The notes under the pieces are model-generated. The model made no database searches. It saw only the letters and a list, made by a program, of their open reading frames with translations, and was not told the DNA's origin. Of a stretch of 64,000 nucleotides of DNA, positions 46,435-59,157 are shown one piece after another. Position 1 is the stretch's first letter; every line of letters starts with the position of its first letter. The stretch spans positions 51,635,501 through 51,699,500 of the forward strand of contig NC_071670.1 in NCBI RefSeq assembly GCF_028554725.1, given 5' to 3'. This stretch comes from Zeugodacus cucurbitae. Taxonomy: Eukaryota; Arthropoda; Insecta; Diptera; Tephritidae. The position numbers and the translations under genes were made by a program.

Positions 46435-48913
46435 GGTCCCTTTTAAAAAAATTCTTTATAATAGTCATAAGAGTGACCCCTTTTACGGCGACATTACGAA
46501 GGATTTACACCCAGTGTTGCACAACAAATACTAAAGTCTTATCAGTAAGACCAAATATCAACACTTGCTCCTTTAAATTTGAGCTTCCGTAAATCGAGTA
46601 ATACAGTTTTCCAAAAAAATATATATTATTAAAAAAAATAAATTAAAGTGAGACTTTAAATGAATGCAATAAATTGCTTTCACCAGTTCGCTGCTCACCA
46701 TTAAATGCTCCAAGTGAAAACTCATAAAACAAAAACCTTAACAAGTACATCACGAAAACAACAACAATAAAAAACAGCAAACTTTGCAAACTTAATTGTT
46801 GTTGGTGTTGTCATTATTGTCAGAGCCGCTACACTCGAATACACACACACTCCTGTAGGTGCATCCGGAAAAGTTCACACTGGCGGCAGAGCAACACAAC
46901 AATTGCGCAGGGAAACATGAAAAAGAGAAAAAACACAAAAAACTGAAAAAAACAGAAACAAATAAATAAGAACAAAATGGCAACGCTTGTCAACGTCAAG
47001 CCAAGCCCGGTCGGGCTATGATGACTGAGCTATGGCAAAGCAAAAATGAAGCAAAGACGGGCAGAATGGAGCACCGAGAGCTTGTTATGGCCTACGTGTC
47101 GTTGAATATATACACATAGCCGCATTGCTGTCGTTGTAATGGCATTCGAGAGCATGTCCCCGAGAACATCCTTTCAACACATAGGCCAACCAAATAACAG
47201 TAACAAAAACAACGACGGACCCTCAATAGAAACACTTTGGAGCTTGGAGCGGTGGAAAGTCGAGTGTAGCCAGGGATGAAAATGAAAATTCAGTTATGAA
47301 TTCATTTCGAATCGAGGTAATATGATTACCGTTATGATGCTCATCCGTTCATTGGAACACGTAGAACACACGCCATGTAACACTGGGGATTGAAGTGTTG
47401 TAAGGGCTGTGTTATTTACAATCGGTGGGTGTGAGTTTATTGGTTGGGCGCGTTATACAAGCATTTTTATCCCCGATGCTTACTTGCCGTGCGTCGTTGT
47501 GTTGTCTGTTTGCAGCTAGATTTGATGCGACAAATAAATATGGGTCCAACACTGGTGTGGGGGGATATATGAAAATGTCATGCTACAAAAAAAATATAAA
47601 AATTAAATGAAAAGTAGCAACAACAGCAAAATAACGGTAGCAGTAAAAGTGGTAACAAGCTTACAAATAACAACAATATTAAATGCAGTTAACGGGCGGA
47701 CGCGTCAAAGCTCAAACGATGCAAATAAAAATTCGAGGCAGTTAAATCTCTGTCGGTCGAATTGGGCTGGAATGAAGCTCTTAGTTTAAAGTGCTTTTAA
47801 AGAGACATGCTAATTATTATATTTAATTCTCAGAGTGTCCCTCTATACAATATGTAACCATTTTTATCCATGTATAATTTGTGAATAGAAATTTTCCTGA
47901 ATAATAATTATTGAATTTTCTTAATAATGACTATTTGGACCCAACCCCAAAAGTGATCAAATCGGAACTGCTTTACTACCTAGGTCTTAACACCTCTAAT
48001 TCATTCGACCCGCACAGGTCCAGATGTGTAAGGGAATATGGTTAGTGGATAGATTAAGCTAATTGTCATATTTTTTTAAGGCAATGTTCCACAGCAGTCT
48101 TTTTTGTCAATAAAATTACTTGGAAACAGGTCCCACCTTGATTCTCGCTTATTCAGCGTCTAGTACTAGAGAAGGTAATGTCAAAATGTAGGCGAAAAAA
48201 ATATATATTAATTGAAATTGCAATTGGCTATCATAATTACGACATTAGACTACTTTTTGTTTCACAGAAGCGATTTCCTATTTGAAGTATTACTATTTGT
48301 ACACAAGACAACATTTTTACATGTATATGCAAGTACTTTCGGTTACTGGTCCCTCTTATATGTATGGTTAGAAATTTATAAATATTTGTAGGTAGTTGTC
48401 AGCCATTTTGCAATCGCAATATTCCATCATCGGACGGAAATCACAGTTGTAATTTTGTTGACAGTAATTAATGTCACTGACTGGACGAAAGAGTTCATAT
48501 TGTATTGGTGGGTGGATGATAAATAGTAAACAAATATGTTTTTATTGTAGGAACTCGAGGTGACACCTTCAAATATTTAGAATAATAAATGCAGGTAACG
48601 TACATATCGAAATAATAATATCTTCGTCATATTTGCATACTTTTAGGCGTCTGAACCAATTTTAAGTGGTGCAAAGAAATCTATGACTTTTATGACCAGA
48701 AATAAAACAATAAAACGGTATGGTCTGTATAGTCGTATTAGTTCATGACTGATGAAGTAGATTATTCAAAAGCTAGTGAAATAACAAAATGTGATCATAA
48801 AAGATAATATTGTACAAGTTTAACTGATCTATGAATAACCCACTATATTTGACATTTATTGTATGTCAGATGGGGATTAGATCAATTTTGATAAAAGAAA
48901 AATAATAAAAAAT
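46435..48913. other. Unique-looking sequence
   Basis: No gene supported; AT-rich with CAACAA runs. The stretch at about 46980-47240 is moderately GC-rich. Confidence 0.35.
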
Positions 48914-49621
48914 TTATATGTTGAGGTGCGGGAAAATTAGGAAAACTGTGATTTTCTGTAAAGGTATGTAGATATATTTTTATTGAATACCTGGTACTTG
49001 GTACATCTTGCGTTGTACAATGTCTGATCTGTAAAATCAGCTCAAGAACATAAAATAAAATACTAATATTTGTCAAAGTTATGACATTTTATGCAAAACG
49101 CGTTAATTTTTTCAAAGAGGTTTGCCGTGATTACGATTCCATTCCGTCAGTTCAACTGCAAGTATTAAAATAAATAAATTTCTTTAGTATGAGGACTTGT
49201 GGTGTCCTTGAACGATTCATAGAAGTGAGAAACAAAATTGTCTTCAAACGGGGACGATTTTTTCAAGAAGGCTTCTTTTTCATCTGACGAAATGTATTGA
49301 AAAATTCATAACATTGGTAGGAAAATTTAGATGAAAAAATTAAATCGTTCAAGGACACGACAAATAAATTACTAACAATTTGAACAAAAAAATGGAAATT
49401 GGAAAAATCTCTCGACAATTCAAGTCACCGCAACGACGTTTTCGGAAAAACATGATTTCGAGATAATCGTCCAGTGTAACAAGATGCTAAACGCTATAAC
49501 TTAGCTTCTACTGCTTAAATCTCAAAAAAAATTTTGAGATAGCATTCTTAAGAACTTAGACTTTATGGTAAAATAATAAAAAAAAAAACGTTGACCGACT
49601 TCAACATATACATATAACCAC
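48914..49621 (-). mobile_element. TTAA-flanked AT-rich non-autonomous element (family 5, left end lost)
   Basis: The right end is complete: in reverse complement it starts GTGGTTATATGTATATGTTG beside TTAA at 49622-49625. The left end starts inside the inverted repeat (TTATATGTTGAGG) with no GGGG or TTAA. The body matches 34304-35016. The core ATGCAAAACGCGTTAATTTT is at about 49091-49110. No transposase frame. Confidence 0.78.
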
Positions 49622-49695
49622 TTAAACAAACTTCTATAGAAACAATATATAACAGTGCAACTTAGTTCTGTCCTACGGCATAATTTATACATTAA

Positions 49696-50340
49696 GGGGG
49701 TAATCTGGTGACAAAGCAGGAATATCAAGACATTTTGCCGTAACACAAAAGTAATCAATATTTTACCAATGTTCAATGTCTTGAACGATAGGAAAGTTTA
49801 AAAAAATTTCACAAAATGGCTACTGTCTAGGGAGGTAGGAGTGCAGCCATATATAATTGTAGACCTAATAATTTACTGCTATCACGTTTCATCTTTCCGT
49901 TCAAACCACTTTTTGTTTTCGATGCTGCTTTTTTTGTCCGATATGCTTTTATTAGACATCCATTCAAGGTTTGATGCCTGATGGAATCCAAGTGCCTTGT
50001 GTTGGATCTGCGATAGGGCTGGACATTCACAGAGAACGTGGAATATTGTTTTCTTATTCCCCACTAGTTCACAGCCGCGGCAAATGTATTAGTACAGTTG
50101 TATTGGCGACTGTTTAAAAAAAAAAACGTTATCGAATTTAAAAAAATATGTAAAAATTAAATGGATGATGATACTATTTCCAACGATAGAGAAGTCTATA
50201 AAGTAGAAGTATATAAATTCTCTAAAAATTTCACGTAAACTGGTTCAATAGAATTTTTCTTCTAGAAACATATTCTTAAATTATTAAACTTTGAAAATAT
50301 TAAAAAAATCAATTTTTTTATTCCTTCACCTGATTACCAA
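49696..50340. mobile_element. Probable TTAA-type element with a LINE fragment inside
   Basis: The left end is TTAA (49692-49695) then GGGGGTAATCTGGTGAC; on the right TCACCTGATTACCAAC followed by TTAG (50328-50346) is the decayed inverted repeat. Inside, a LINE fragment occupies about 49826-50095. The core motif was not recognised in this copy. The boundaries rest on about 15 bp of inverted similarity. Confidence 0.55.
49826..50095 (-). pseudogene. Non-LTR retrotransposon ORF2, C-terminal fragment
   Basis: The minus strand reads CRGCELVGNKKTIFHVLCEC, then PALSQIQHKALGFHQAS, and stays open to MKRDSSKLLGLQLY and a stop near 49827. The C-x2-C...H-x4-C zinc-knuckle (CRGC ... HVLCECPAL) is characteristic of the end of ORF2 after the RNase H domain in R1/I/Jockey-type LINEs. 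Upstream parts are missing. It is a truncated dead fragment, and its position suggests insertion into the surrounding AT-rich element. The clade is not resolved. Confidence 0.7.
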
Positions 50341-50344
50341 CTTA

Positions 50345-51589
50345 GTAGTAATTGGCAAACTTAATTATCTTATAATTAAAAAAATGTCTTGTTTATGCGT
50401 ATAATTATTTAATCTGTATTAATCAAGTTTGTCATTAAAAGAAAAAAGGGGAAGAAAAAAATTGTTTTTGACTGAATTCATAATTAATACAATACAAATG
50501 TAATAGTTAATGTAAATTAATTTATTTTTAATGACATTGTTAATCATCTTTGGTATATAGTCAACAGATTTGTGAAATTTTGAATGCAAATACAAAAATT
50601 TACAATAATGATCAAAATCATTAAAATATACATTGAAGTACGACAAAATATATTTAATATCCTGTCCATTTTATATGTGTGTATGTGTGCAAATATTTGG
50701 ACAAATATTGCGTATGTACATTGTATGTATTCAATATATAAATACACAGTCAATATTAGCAAATACGATTTTTTGTGTATTTATACTCATTGGTTGTATT
50801 TATTTTGCCAATGTTCAATAGATAAATAAATCGCGCTTTCGCATTTGCTACACATTTACATACATAAATATTTTGGTTTGTTTACGCCGCAGATGTTTGC
50901 AGACATAAAATGTGGTTATTTGTTTAAAGATTTTTTATTTAGAATTTCATAGAGGCGCCATATAAATACGAGCGTGCAATCACAATTTGTTGTTGCAATG
51001 TTGCGATTTTATTATAAAGCTGTCATTTGTTGATATAAAATGCAAAAAATCAAATTAAAAAAATTCAAAATATATAAATATGTAGGCATGTATTTAGGCT
51101 AACTATAAAATGCTTTGCAAAACTTTCATTTGTTTTTGTTGTTGTTATTGTGTGTGTTTTTAGGAATATAAAAAATATTGTTTGCATTACTCTTTTGGGG
51201 AAAAAACCTTTGTAAGCAAAAATAATGCCAATTTTGCAATTTAATAAATTTGTCTGTGTTGTTGTTGATACTCATGTGTTGGTGTAGCAGACTAATAAAA
51301 AAAATAAAGCTCACAGGATTGCAGCTCAATTGACTGCGTTGTTTGCTAAAGTTGTTAGTGAATTTGTGCAAATATTTGCGATTTTATGCGTCGACTAGTG
51401 GAAAAAATAATAATAAAACATTTATATACAATGTATTCCATAGAACCGTGCGCCTACTCACACTGTTAATTGCTGTGTGTATTTTAATTTGCGTCACTTC
51501 AATGTTGAATATCATATGGTGCATCATAATTTAGGTTGATGTGTAGTCGTTGAATGATTCATGACATTTAAAGGGTTTTGCAAATGGAC
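50345..51589. other. Unique-looking AT-rich sequence
   Basis: Several short open frames on both strands at 50419-50829 and 51126-51534; none has a domain and all are explained by A/T richness. Confidence 0.35.
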
Positions 51590-52312
51590 GCTACAAAAGT
51601 AGACCGATAGGGACAGCAAACGATGCCATATTTTTTCCCGATTTTTTGAGATTTCTCTTCAGTATGGTTTGACATTTCATCATGGAAAGATATACGATCC
51701 AATAACGAGTTGAAATTATTAAAAATTACTACCGAAATTCGGAGTCAACTTTAAGAGCGCTACGTCCAATTTATGATCACCATAATTGTACAGTCAGATC
51801 AACAGTGGAAAAAATTGAATCCACACAGGTATAGTCCAAAATGTTCCCGTGCTGACCCAAATCAGTCTCTCACACGTCGTTCTTAAGCGTTGGGCATCTC
51901 TGTGACGTCATTGAGGCGAATTTTGCGAAAAGATCATCCTACATTCTTACAAGATCAAACTGACGCAAGAACTGCATCCGCTTGACCACTACAATAGTCG
52001 AATGTTCGTGAAATTGGTTGAGCAACAACTTGAAAATTACCCGGATTTTCATCGAAAAATCATATTCAGCGATTAGTCTCATTTCTGGCTGACTGGCTTC
52101 GCCAATGAGCAAAATATACGTTATTGGTCAGGCCGAAAAATTACGGTTTGTTGCGGTTTATGGGCCGGCGACATCATTGGGGCGGACTTCTTCCGTGATG
52201 AACAAAACCGGCATGTTGCTGTGAATGGGATCGCTAACGCTCAATGATAACCGAATATTTTTTGGCCTGAATTGGACGATATGGACTTGGACAATATGTA
52301 GCTTCAACAGGA
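51590..52312 (+). pseudogene. Tc1/mariner-type transposase, degraded copy (copy E)
   Basis: Starts with the shared 5' end CTACAAAAGTAG (51591-51602) and GATAGGGACAGCAAACGATG. ATG at 51681 reads MERYTIQ, followed directly by a stop in place of Gln/Glu. In broken frames come RVEIIKNYYRNSE, LRALRPIYDHHN, STVEKIEST, ILRKDHPTFLQDQTDARTA, LNHYN-like, LENYPDFHRKIIFSD, a stop where Glu of DEAHF should be, SHFWLTGFANEQNIRYWSG, then VCCGLWAGDIIG, DFFRDEQNRHVAVNG and ELDDMDLDNM, ending near 52312. The third catalytic block and the 3' end are missing. It has no large internal deletion like copies A and C. Confidence 0.85.
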
Positions 52313-54035
52313 ACTTTGATACCGCTCTTATTGAAAATCCCCTTACTAATCAATGAGTTGGGAAGACATCTTTTGGGAACTTGAATTTAGAACAATTCTA
52401 AATCTGGGGTATAGAAAATATAGAAAAAATTAACTGAGGTGTTGTTATATCATTATATCTGCCAATAATTGGTTGGTGAACAAGTTAGTGATAGTCAGTC
52501 GCTGATTTTAACGAGAAGCCGTACTGTGTCACTCTGCGAACAACATGTTTACTGTTTCTACAATAAAAATCGGCTGTATATTCGATCCCGAAATGTGATG
52601 ACATTGAGTGGATATTCAGCTCTCAAGATTTGACTCACCTGACTCACTTCTAGGAAGTTATTTGAAAAGCAAAATGTAAAAACTAATATAGGTATAATTG
52701 TCGACCCCTAACCGATGCTAAATTAAGATCGTGAAGATAGATCTGTGCTACCATGTATCGAAAAAAAGATCCTTGAGCTCCTCAAAAATCTTCTCAGGCG
52801 ATTGTTTTCGAACCTGTCTGGCTTGGTGGCTAAGGATATGGGGTCTAAGGTGTTTCAAACTTAGTCTCGAAAAAAGCGACAAGGTAAATAGGAAAGTCCC
52901 GAGTTGATTCCCAATTAAAAAAGTCTCTTCGGACGGCAGGCATAACTAAAATGGAAATGAAGACATCTGCACATTCCGTTTTTCCGATATTCGAATAAAA
53001 TGAACTTCTACCTTCTATTTCCATAAATTTTAAGTAAATTTCTTAAAATTATTAAATATTTTAAACAACCAACGTCAAATTGCGAACTTCAGAAAAATTA
53101 ACCGTTATTGCTGCTGCTGCTGCAGCAACAGTGCTGGAAGAAAATTTCGCAATGCAATTTCATGGCAAGTCATTTGATTATCTTTAAAACCTACATAGCT
53201 GAAGGGCGTGTCAGAAATATTGTATGTAGGCGGTGGATTTTGCGACGCTCAAGAGCAGGCTGAGGGCAGAAGGTCTCGCCACGGCAGAAAGGATGTCAAG
53301 CAAGGATAGCTGTTGGGTTGCAAAAAAAAGCATAACTGAAAAACAAAAATAAATTGCTGTCGCCTCAATCGAAAACAAGTCAGCGACACTCAGACATGTC
53401 AGACACTTCACAGCAACACAAAACAACAACAACAACAGCTGTATATCAGTATGTATATAGTATATTTACGTAGGTATAACGGTGCAAAATATTTATACGA
53501 AAACTGTCAATATGGCCGACAATTTGATTTCGACGTCGACACCGACACCAACACGACTTTATCGCCGTCGCAGCAAGAGCAAGTGCAACACCAACTAGCA
53601 TAGTCAATAAGCATGCAATTTAAAAAAAGCAAAAATAACAACAAAATTGAACTTTAAAGTGATGCAGGAGGATGGTGATACATACAGCAGGCCATATATA
53701 CAGAATATCAAATGCAACAAGTGTTTACAACAACAACAACAGCAGCAAACAACATATGACAATCAACCGCACACTACTGCTGTGTACTACTTTCTGTTGC
53801 AAGTTGGCAATCATGTTGATGTCTTCAATTCTTGTTGTTGCTTGCTATCTATCTATCACTTGGTGCTGTTGCTGGCGTCGTCGTTGATGCATCATTTGCA
53901 TTAAATAAGATGAAATTCAGTGGCAGAACGAAAATGTAAATGAAAATGAAATGAAGCGCATCAGCAACAAAAACAACAACAAAAGCAGTAGCAACTACAA
54001 TTATCACTACAGCATATAGGATAAAACGAAAATAA
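52313..54035. other. Unique-looking sequence
   Basis: No gene supported. Contains GCTGCTGCTGCTGC near 53110-53123 and CAACAA runs at 53725-53750 and 53965-53985. Confidence 0.35.
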
Positions 54036-54560
54036 CAAGTAGGGGAGTGCTAATTTCGGGTGTAGTCGAACATTATATACTTTAGCAATTTGTTTTTATC
54101 AAAGATTAGGAAATATTTTCGGGACCCTCTAATAAAAATTAGTGATTAGATGAAATTGAGAATCGATTTCAATTAGTCTGAAGGTTTGAAATAATTATAG
54201 GGTAAAATAGGGTTAAGCGAAAATATGGACCGATTTCATTTATATAACGTCTTTAAACCGATAAAGACAATTAGAAGTACTGAACCGATTCCGAAAATTT
54301 TTAGTACCCGACCCACATTATTATCACTTAATATTGTCTTCTAAATTTACCGATCTTATTCGGTATTTAAGGGCTCTAAAAGGTATAGTCCAATTTCGAC
54401 CGTTTTTAGATGTTAGTTCCTCACATGAGAGGCACTATTTGTGCAAAGTCTTATTCACACATCTTCGTTGATGACTTGCATAAGCTATTGTAAAGTGAAA
54501 TAATCTAAAGAGATACTGATTGGTTTCATGAGGGAGAACAGCGTGAATCTAGTCAAGTTA
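54036..54560 (-). mobile_element. DINE-1/mini-me-like repeat, 3' part, decayed
   Basis: In reverse complement the end reads like the copy at 20161-20997: a subterminal GCTAAAGTATATAATG, a hairpin-like GTTCGACTACACCCGAA and a terminus CTCCCCTACTTG (54036-54085). Inside, TTGTAAAGTGAAATAATC near 54490 matches TTATAAAGTGAAGGAATC of the other copies, and ACCGATTCCGAAAATTTTT near 54283 matches near 12150. The rest is decayed, and the inner limit is approximate. Confidence 0.6.
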
Positions 54561-56139
54561 TCGCTTGGACCACTAACTGGAAATACAGAAAGACAATTGG
54601 AAATCTTTTCCTCTCGTTTTATCTATTTCGATTAGTTTAAGAAATAAAAAAACAACCGTTAGTTGAACATACTATTTATTTTACTCTAATCAACTTATTG
54701 CTAGAGTGTAAAAAATGAAACAACAACAATAAGTATTTGTTACTGTCATAGATAGAATAGTTTATGATTTTGGGTGTTGGACCAGTATCTGATCCTTATA
54801 GTACTCTGTTTTTGCTTAAATTTTTTGTATTTTGTTTCTATTCGAAATTCGAGGGTCTAACCCACTTTGGTTTCGAAGACTTTCGGGTTAATCAGTTCAG
54901 TTCAGTACTCAAAATAGCATTTTAAATCGAGCCATTATATTGCACCAAGTCTGCTAGTTTAAAAAAAATTAACCTGTTCGCAATTATTTTTATTGTAATT
55001 CGAATAACACGAGTTCCTAGAATCACCTCATGAAAATGCCGTTTTCAAATACTAGCTCTGTATCCGCCATTTCGTATCAAAATAACAAAAATGTCTGAAA
55101 GAGTTCTCTCATCGATACTTTTTTCCTTACTTTATGAAAAAATTGTCAAAATTTTACCTTTTTGAGATCTTTATACTGGCCTAATCACTCAAATAAAAAC
55201 ATATACCCTTCCTTATATAAATACCAAACACCCTGTAAGAGTAGTCAAGCACTGTTGAAATTCATTTGATGTATCTGATGTGCAATAAGTCCCCTATTAA
55301 AATTGAGCACCACTGCACTTACTCTGCTTACTGCTCCTTAACCACCAACGCCCCGCACCATGGAGCATGCCATCAAAGCTGTCTTGCCAGCTTTTCGATG
55401 CATCAATGAATGAGGTAACGGTGAAGGGAAACTTAAGAAAATTATCTTGTAATTATGCGCAACGACATTAATTTCATCAACTGCAGCCGTGTGGTGGCCA
55501 GAATGTTGCAGTAAGCCAGAGCCAACGACAGCGTCACTAGCAGCAGCACACCGCAACAGCAATCCGGGTGCCGGCAACTCAATGCGGCTTTTGGCCGATT
55601 TATAGTTGGAAATGCATATGCCGGTAGGCTTCTACGGCTACTATGGCCGCTGCTGTGCGGGCCACACTGTTGTGTTGATAGTCGCCACTCATCGTTCATC
55701 ATGCATTTATATCTGTATGTATGTATGCACTTGTAGTGCTTCGTTGCGAACGGTTAACCGAATTAAATGTTGAGTAACCGAAAATAATTGCGATTTCATC
55801 ACCGAAATTCTTGTAGTGACATGGAGCATTCAATCAATTTACGACAAGTAACTGCTGGAATAAAATTTTGAGTAACGGCAAGTTTATACAGCAGCTTCGA
55901 TATCGTATAGTATCGTATAGTATCGTATAGGTTTTGATACTTTGTATACAGCGTTTTGCTTATCAGATCGGCTACTTGCTTTCTTAATAACTCGTGAGTG
56001 AGCTCGTTAGCTTTTGAAGTGAAAAATTGTTGTTATTACTTCTTATTTCATACAGATATTATTGCATACAATTGAATTATCTGTATGATTTTGACGTGTC
56101 CAAATAAAAAGATGGGCATCATAACTCATGATTGGTTCA
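54561..56139. other. Unique-looking sequence
   Basis: No gene supported. A GC-richer patch at about 55320-55690 has overlapping frames on the minus strand without any domain. Confidence 0.35.
55901..55930. repeat. Three perfect 10-bp repeats (TATCGTATAG)
   Basis: TATCGTATAG three times in a row, seen directly. Confidence 0.97.
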
Positions 56140-56410
56140 TCTAAAAGCAAGAAACCAAGAATATTTCGATAGTATATGTATAAATCTAGTTAATGAACTA
56201 AGGAAAAAAGAAAATATTGATTTTTGATTTTTTGACAAAGTTTTAACCAAAAAACTCACTTTTTTGTCAAATTTTCGCCATATATTGGTTCGAAAAAAAA
56301 TAGTTGTAGTTAAGATATAAAAAATCCTTCGTTCATTGTGTTTCGAGATAAACTCGTTTAAAGTTTTACATTCATACTGACGTGGCTTGAAGAGCCGTAC
56401 TTCCAAAGCG
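56140..56410 (+). mobile_element. Fragment resembling the TTAA-element core
   Basis: TTTCGAGATAAACTCGTTTA followed by AAGTTTT at 56341-56367 is close to the core motif of the TTAA-flanked elements, and the preceding A/T-run-rich DNA (TTGATTTTTGATTTTTTG) has their texture. No ends were found, so assignment is weak. Confidence 0.4.
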
Positions 56411-58540
56411 TATATCTCTTAGAATATTGAGCATATTGCACTATTTAATAAGACAATAAATTTCTTTTTCAAATTTTGAAACTCACCTACAGCTTCTTAA
56501 GCTAGAATTGGCTCTGTATAAGCCTGCCTTGTTTACAAAGTTCAAATCGCTCGAGTTCGGGATGATTTTCGAAACGAAATAATTGCAATAAAATTCATGA
56601 TCTTGCTTGTAGATTCATGGGTGGTTTAAAACAGAAACAGAAAGACACTTATTTATTTATTTGTTATATTTATTCATTCTTCCTCTTCCAAATTCGATAA
56701 TTTTTTTTATTTATATGTTTTAGCGATGGATTTTTACCGAATGTCTCTAGCCTGTATCTTCGGAGATACTTAAGTTCTTGTTTACGGATTTCTTTGGCAA
56801 GAGACGAATTCTGCCTGTAGTTTTCAAAATATATTTAATATTTGTATATATTTTATAAGTCTGGCTTAACGATCTCATCAGTTTTGACTAAGAACTGCCT
56901 TCATATATTTGTTATGAACCTAAAGATCACGACTGTAATAAAAACTTTCTTAATATGGGACATTTAAATTTAAAAGGCCGTTACTTGTAGTGTTCAAAAC
57001 ATTTATATGAAAATCCAAATCATTTCATGTTCTCTTATGCAGTTGAAGCGTGCTCGGCTCTCTTTCTGAGATTCTTCAGTTATAGCACTTGTGCAACCTG
57101 ATTTGAATGGCATTCGCGAAGAATTCTCGTTTCATTTCATCATATTTATTGTAAGGTTTTAAATTTATGAGGAAAAGTAATTTTTAAAAATTTTGAAAAG
57201 ATTTCGACATAAAATAGAAAATATTTGAAGCCTCAAAGTTTTCGAGGAAATTCCTTGATTGCATGAGTCCTCATCTAAGTGAATTTCATCTTCTTCTGCT
57301 CATTGAAGCATATCACACATGCTTCTTCTGGAAAACATAAGCATGTAGTGTGATTATATATTAGCGGCAGTCAGCGTAAATAATTTAATAAATTACATTA
57401 CGTTACGCCTTAATGTTACGCATCGCAGTTGTGAAAGTAGCATAAAGGGGGTGCGAAATACAGGCATATCCACAAAACTTTAAGCATATATAAGTGGGCC
57501 AAAGCGTTTATTGTGTTGCGGAGCAGTTGAGTAACATAGGTTTCCACGGCTGTTGTGGCAACAAAGCAATACCATTGTCTAGATTTCCAGCTAAATGTTT
57601 GTGTGTATTTCAGCATAATACTTTTGGTTCAATATGCCAATATTTAATGTTAATTCTGCTTGTAGTCTTACATCATAAATTTCACTCCTCCCCAAAACGG
57701 CTGCCATTCCATCATTCAAATGGATAGATTTCTGTTACATTTTTGTTAGAATATGATGCTTTAATACAGCATCATTTTACATGTAAATACACTACCTTAC
57801 AATCTGATTTCATAAACCCCCAACACCTATTTACTACTCATTTATTTACCCCCAGTTTTCTCTCTTATTTCACATTGTCTTTATTTTCGATTACTTGTGC
57901 CGATAAATCGCATTAATTTCTCTTGACTAACAATTTTAGTCTGCGCTCTCCTTCGAATTGAAGTTCTCCATATTAATTGTCAATATTAAGTAACTACCGT
58001 TATATGCATATAGATATTTTTCGTAGCATACTTTTGGTAGTCATGAAAACTGTTTTTGCTTTGGTAGTGTATTATATGCTCATGTTGTTGTTGTAACATT
58101 TATTATGTCTTCGTTACAATTAATTTCCGTTCATAATTTTCTTTATCATTCCGAACATTTTATTTGCGTTATAAAATATGGAATTGTGCGAAATTTTGCG
58201 TAGTTTGCAGAAAATATTCCGGTACTTGTTTGTGTGAGGCATAGAAATAAAAAAAAAATTGGTTTTGACTAGTATATGAATTCGAACGAGAAGAGTATGA
58301 ATGAGGGTAATAAAATTTTAGATTCTAGCTAATTTAGATCGATGGTATATTTGAAGTAATTTCTATTAGAATGTCATAAATATTTATGACTTACTATATT
58401 TGGATTTTTGATTGTACTAAGGTTGAATTAGTGCGGGCTTTATCAATAAAGGAAGAAACATTTAGAAAATATAGGCGCTACTCTTTCTCTTTATTTTTTT
58501 TTTGCCGAAACCACATTGAGATCAGATATTAATACTCGGC
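56411..58540. other. Unique-looking AT-rich sequence
   Basis: Nothing recognised. No accepted reading frame. Confidence 0.35.
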
Positions 58541-58544
58541 TTAA

Positions 58545-59157
58545 GGGGCTATACTAGTGTAACCCATAATTAGGCTATTTTTGTGATTTTTTTTTTAAGA
58601 AAGTACTCAATCGAATGTTTTGAAGTTCTTTGGACATAATAAGGTATACTTTGAACAACATTCTTAGATTTTTTCTACAAAAATCTTGAAAAATAACGGA
58701 GTTATGTGCTGTCTTGGGAGGTGCCAAAAAAAAAGTTCCCCAACTTCTGACATGATTCCGGCTGAATGAGTGGCTTAAACAAAAATATTCAAAATGGTTA
58801 TTGAAGTTGAAGGTATTTCCTATACAATGACTTACGGCTTTTGAAAAATATAAAAAAAAATTAACAAAATGGTGTAGTTCTGAAAAAAATTTCGTTTGTT
58901 TAGGTAAAAATGGTCATTGTATAGTAAATATATTGAAGAATACTCAGTTTAAATTTGAAGTCGATCGGTCAATTGATGTCATAAATTTTGAGAAATGTCG
59001 TTTCGAGGAAAACGCGTTTAAAGTTACGACTATATGTAGCTGCTTATGCCTGTGAGCTTTTTAGAACGCTACCTATGTATTCCAGATACGACCCTATCGC
59101 TTTCACAGGATATTTTTGAATCTATCGAATAAGCCATAAATAAAAAAATCGTTTGTC
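58545..59157 (+). mobile_element. TTAA-flanked AT-rich non-autonomous element (family 1, right end lost)
   Basis: Left TTAA at 58541-58544, then GGGGCTATACTAGTGTAACC. The body matches the reverse complement of 9291-9961 (GAAAGTACTC, TTTTGAAGTTCTTTGGACAT, AATAAGGTATA). The core TTTCGAGGAAAACGCGTTTA is at 59001-59020. The sequence stops matching at about 59157, where the DINE-like repeat begins, so the right end has been removed or replaced. Confidence 0.75.
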
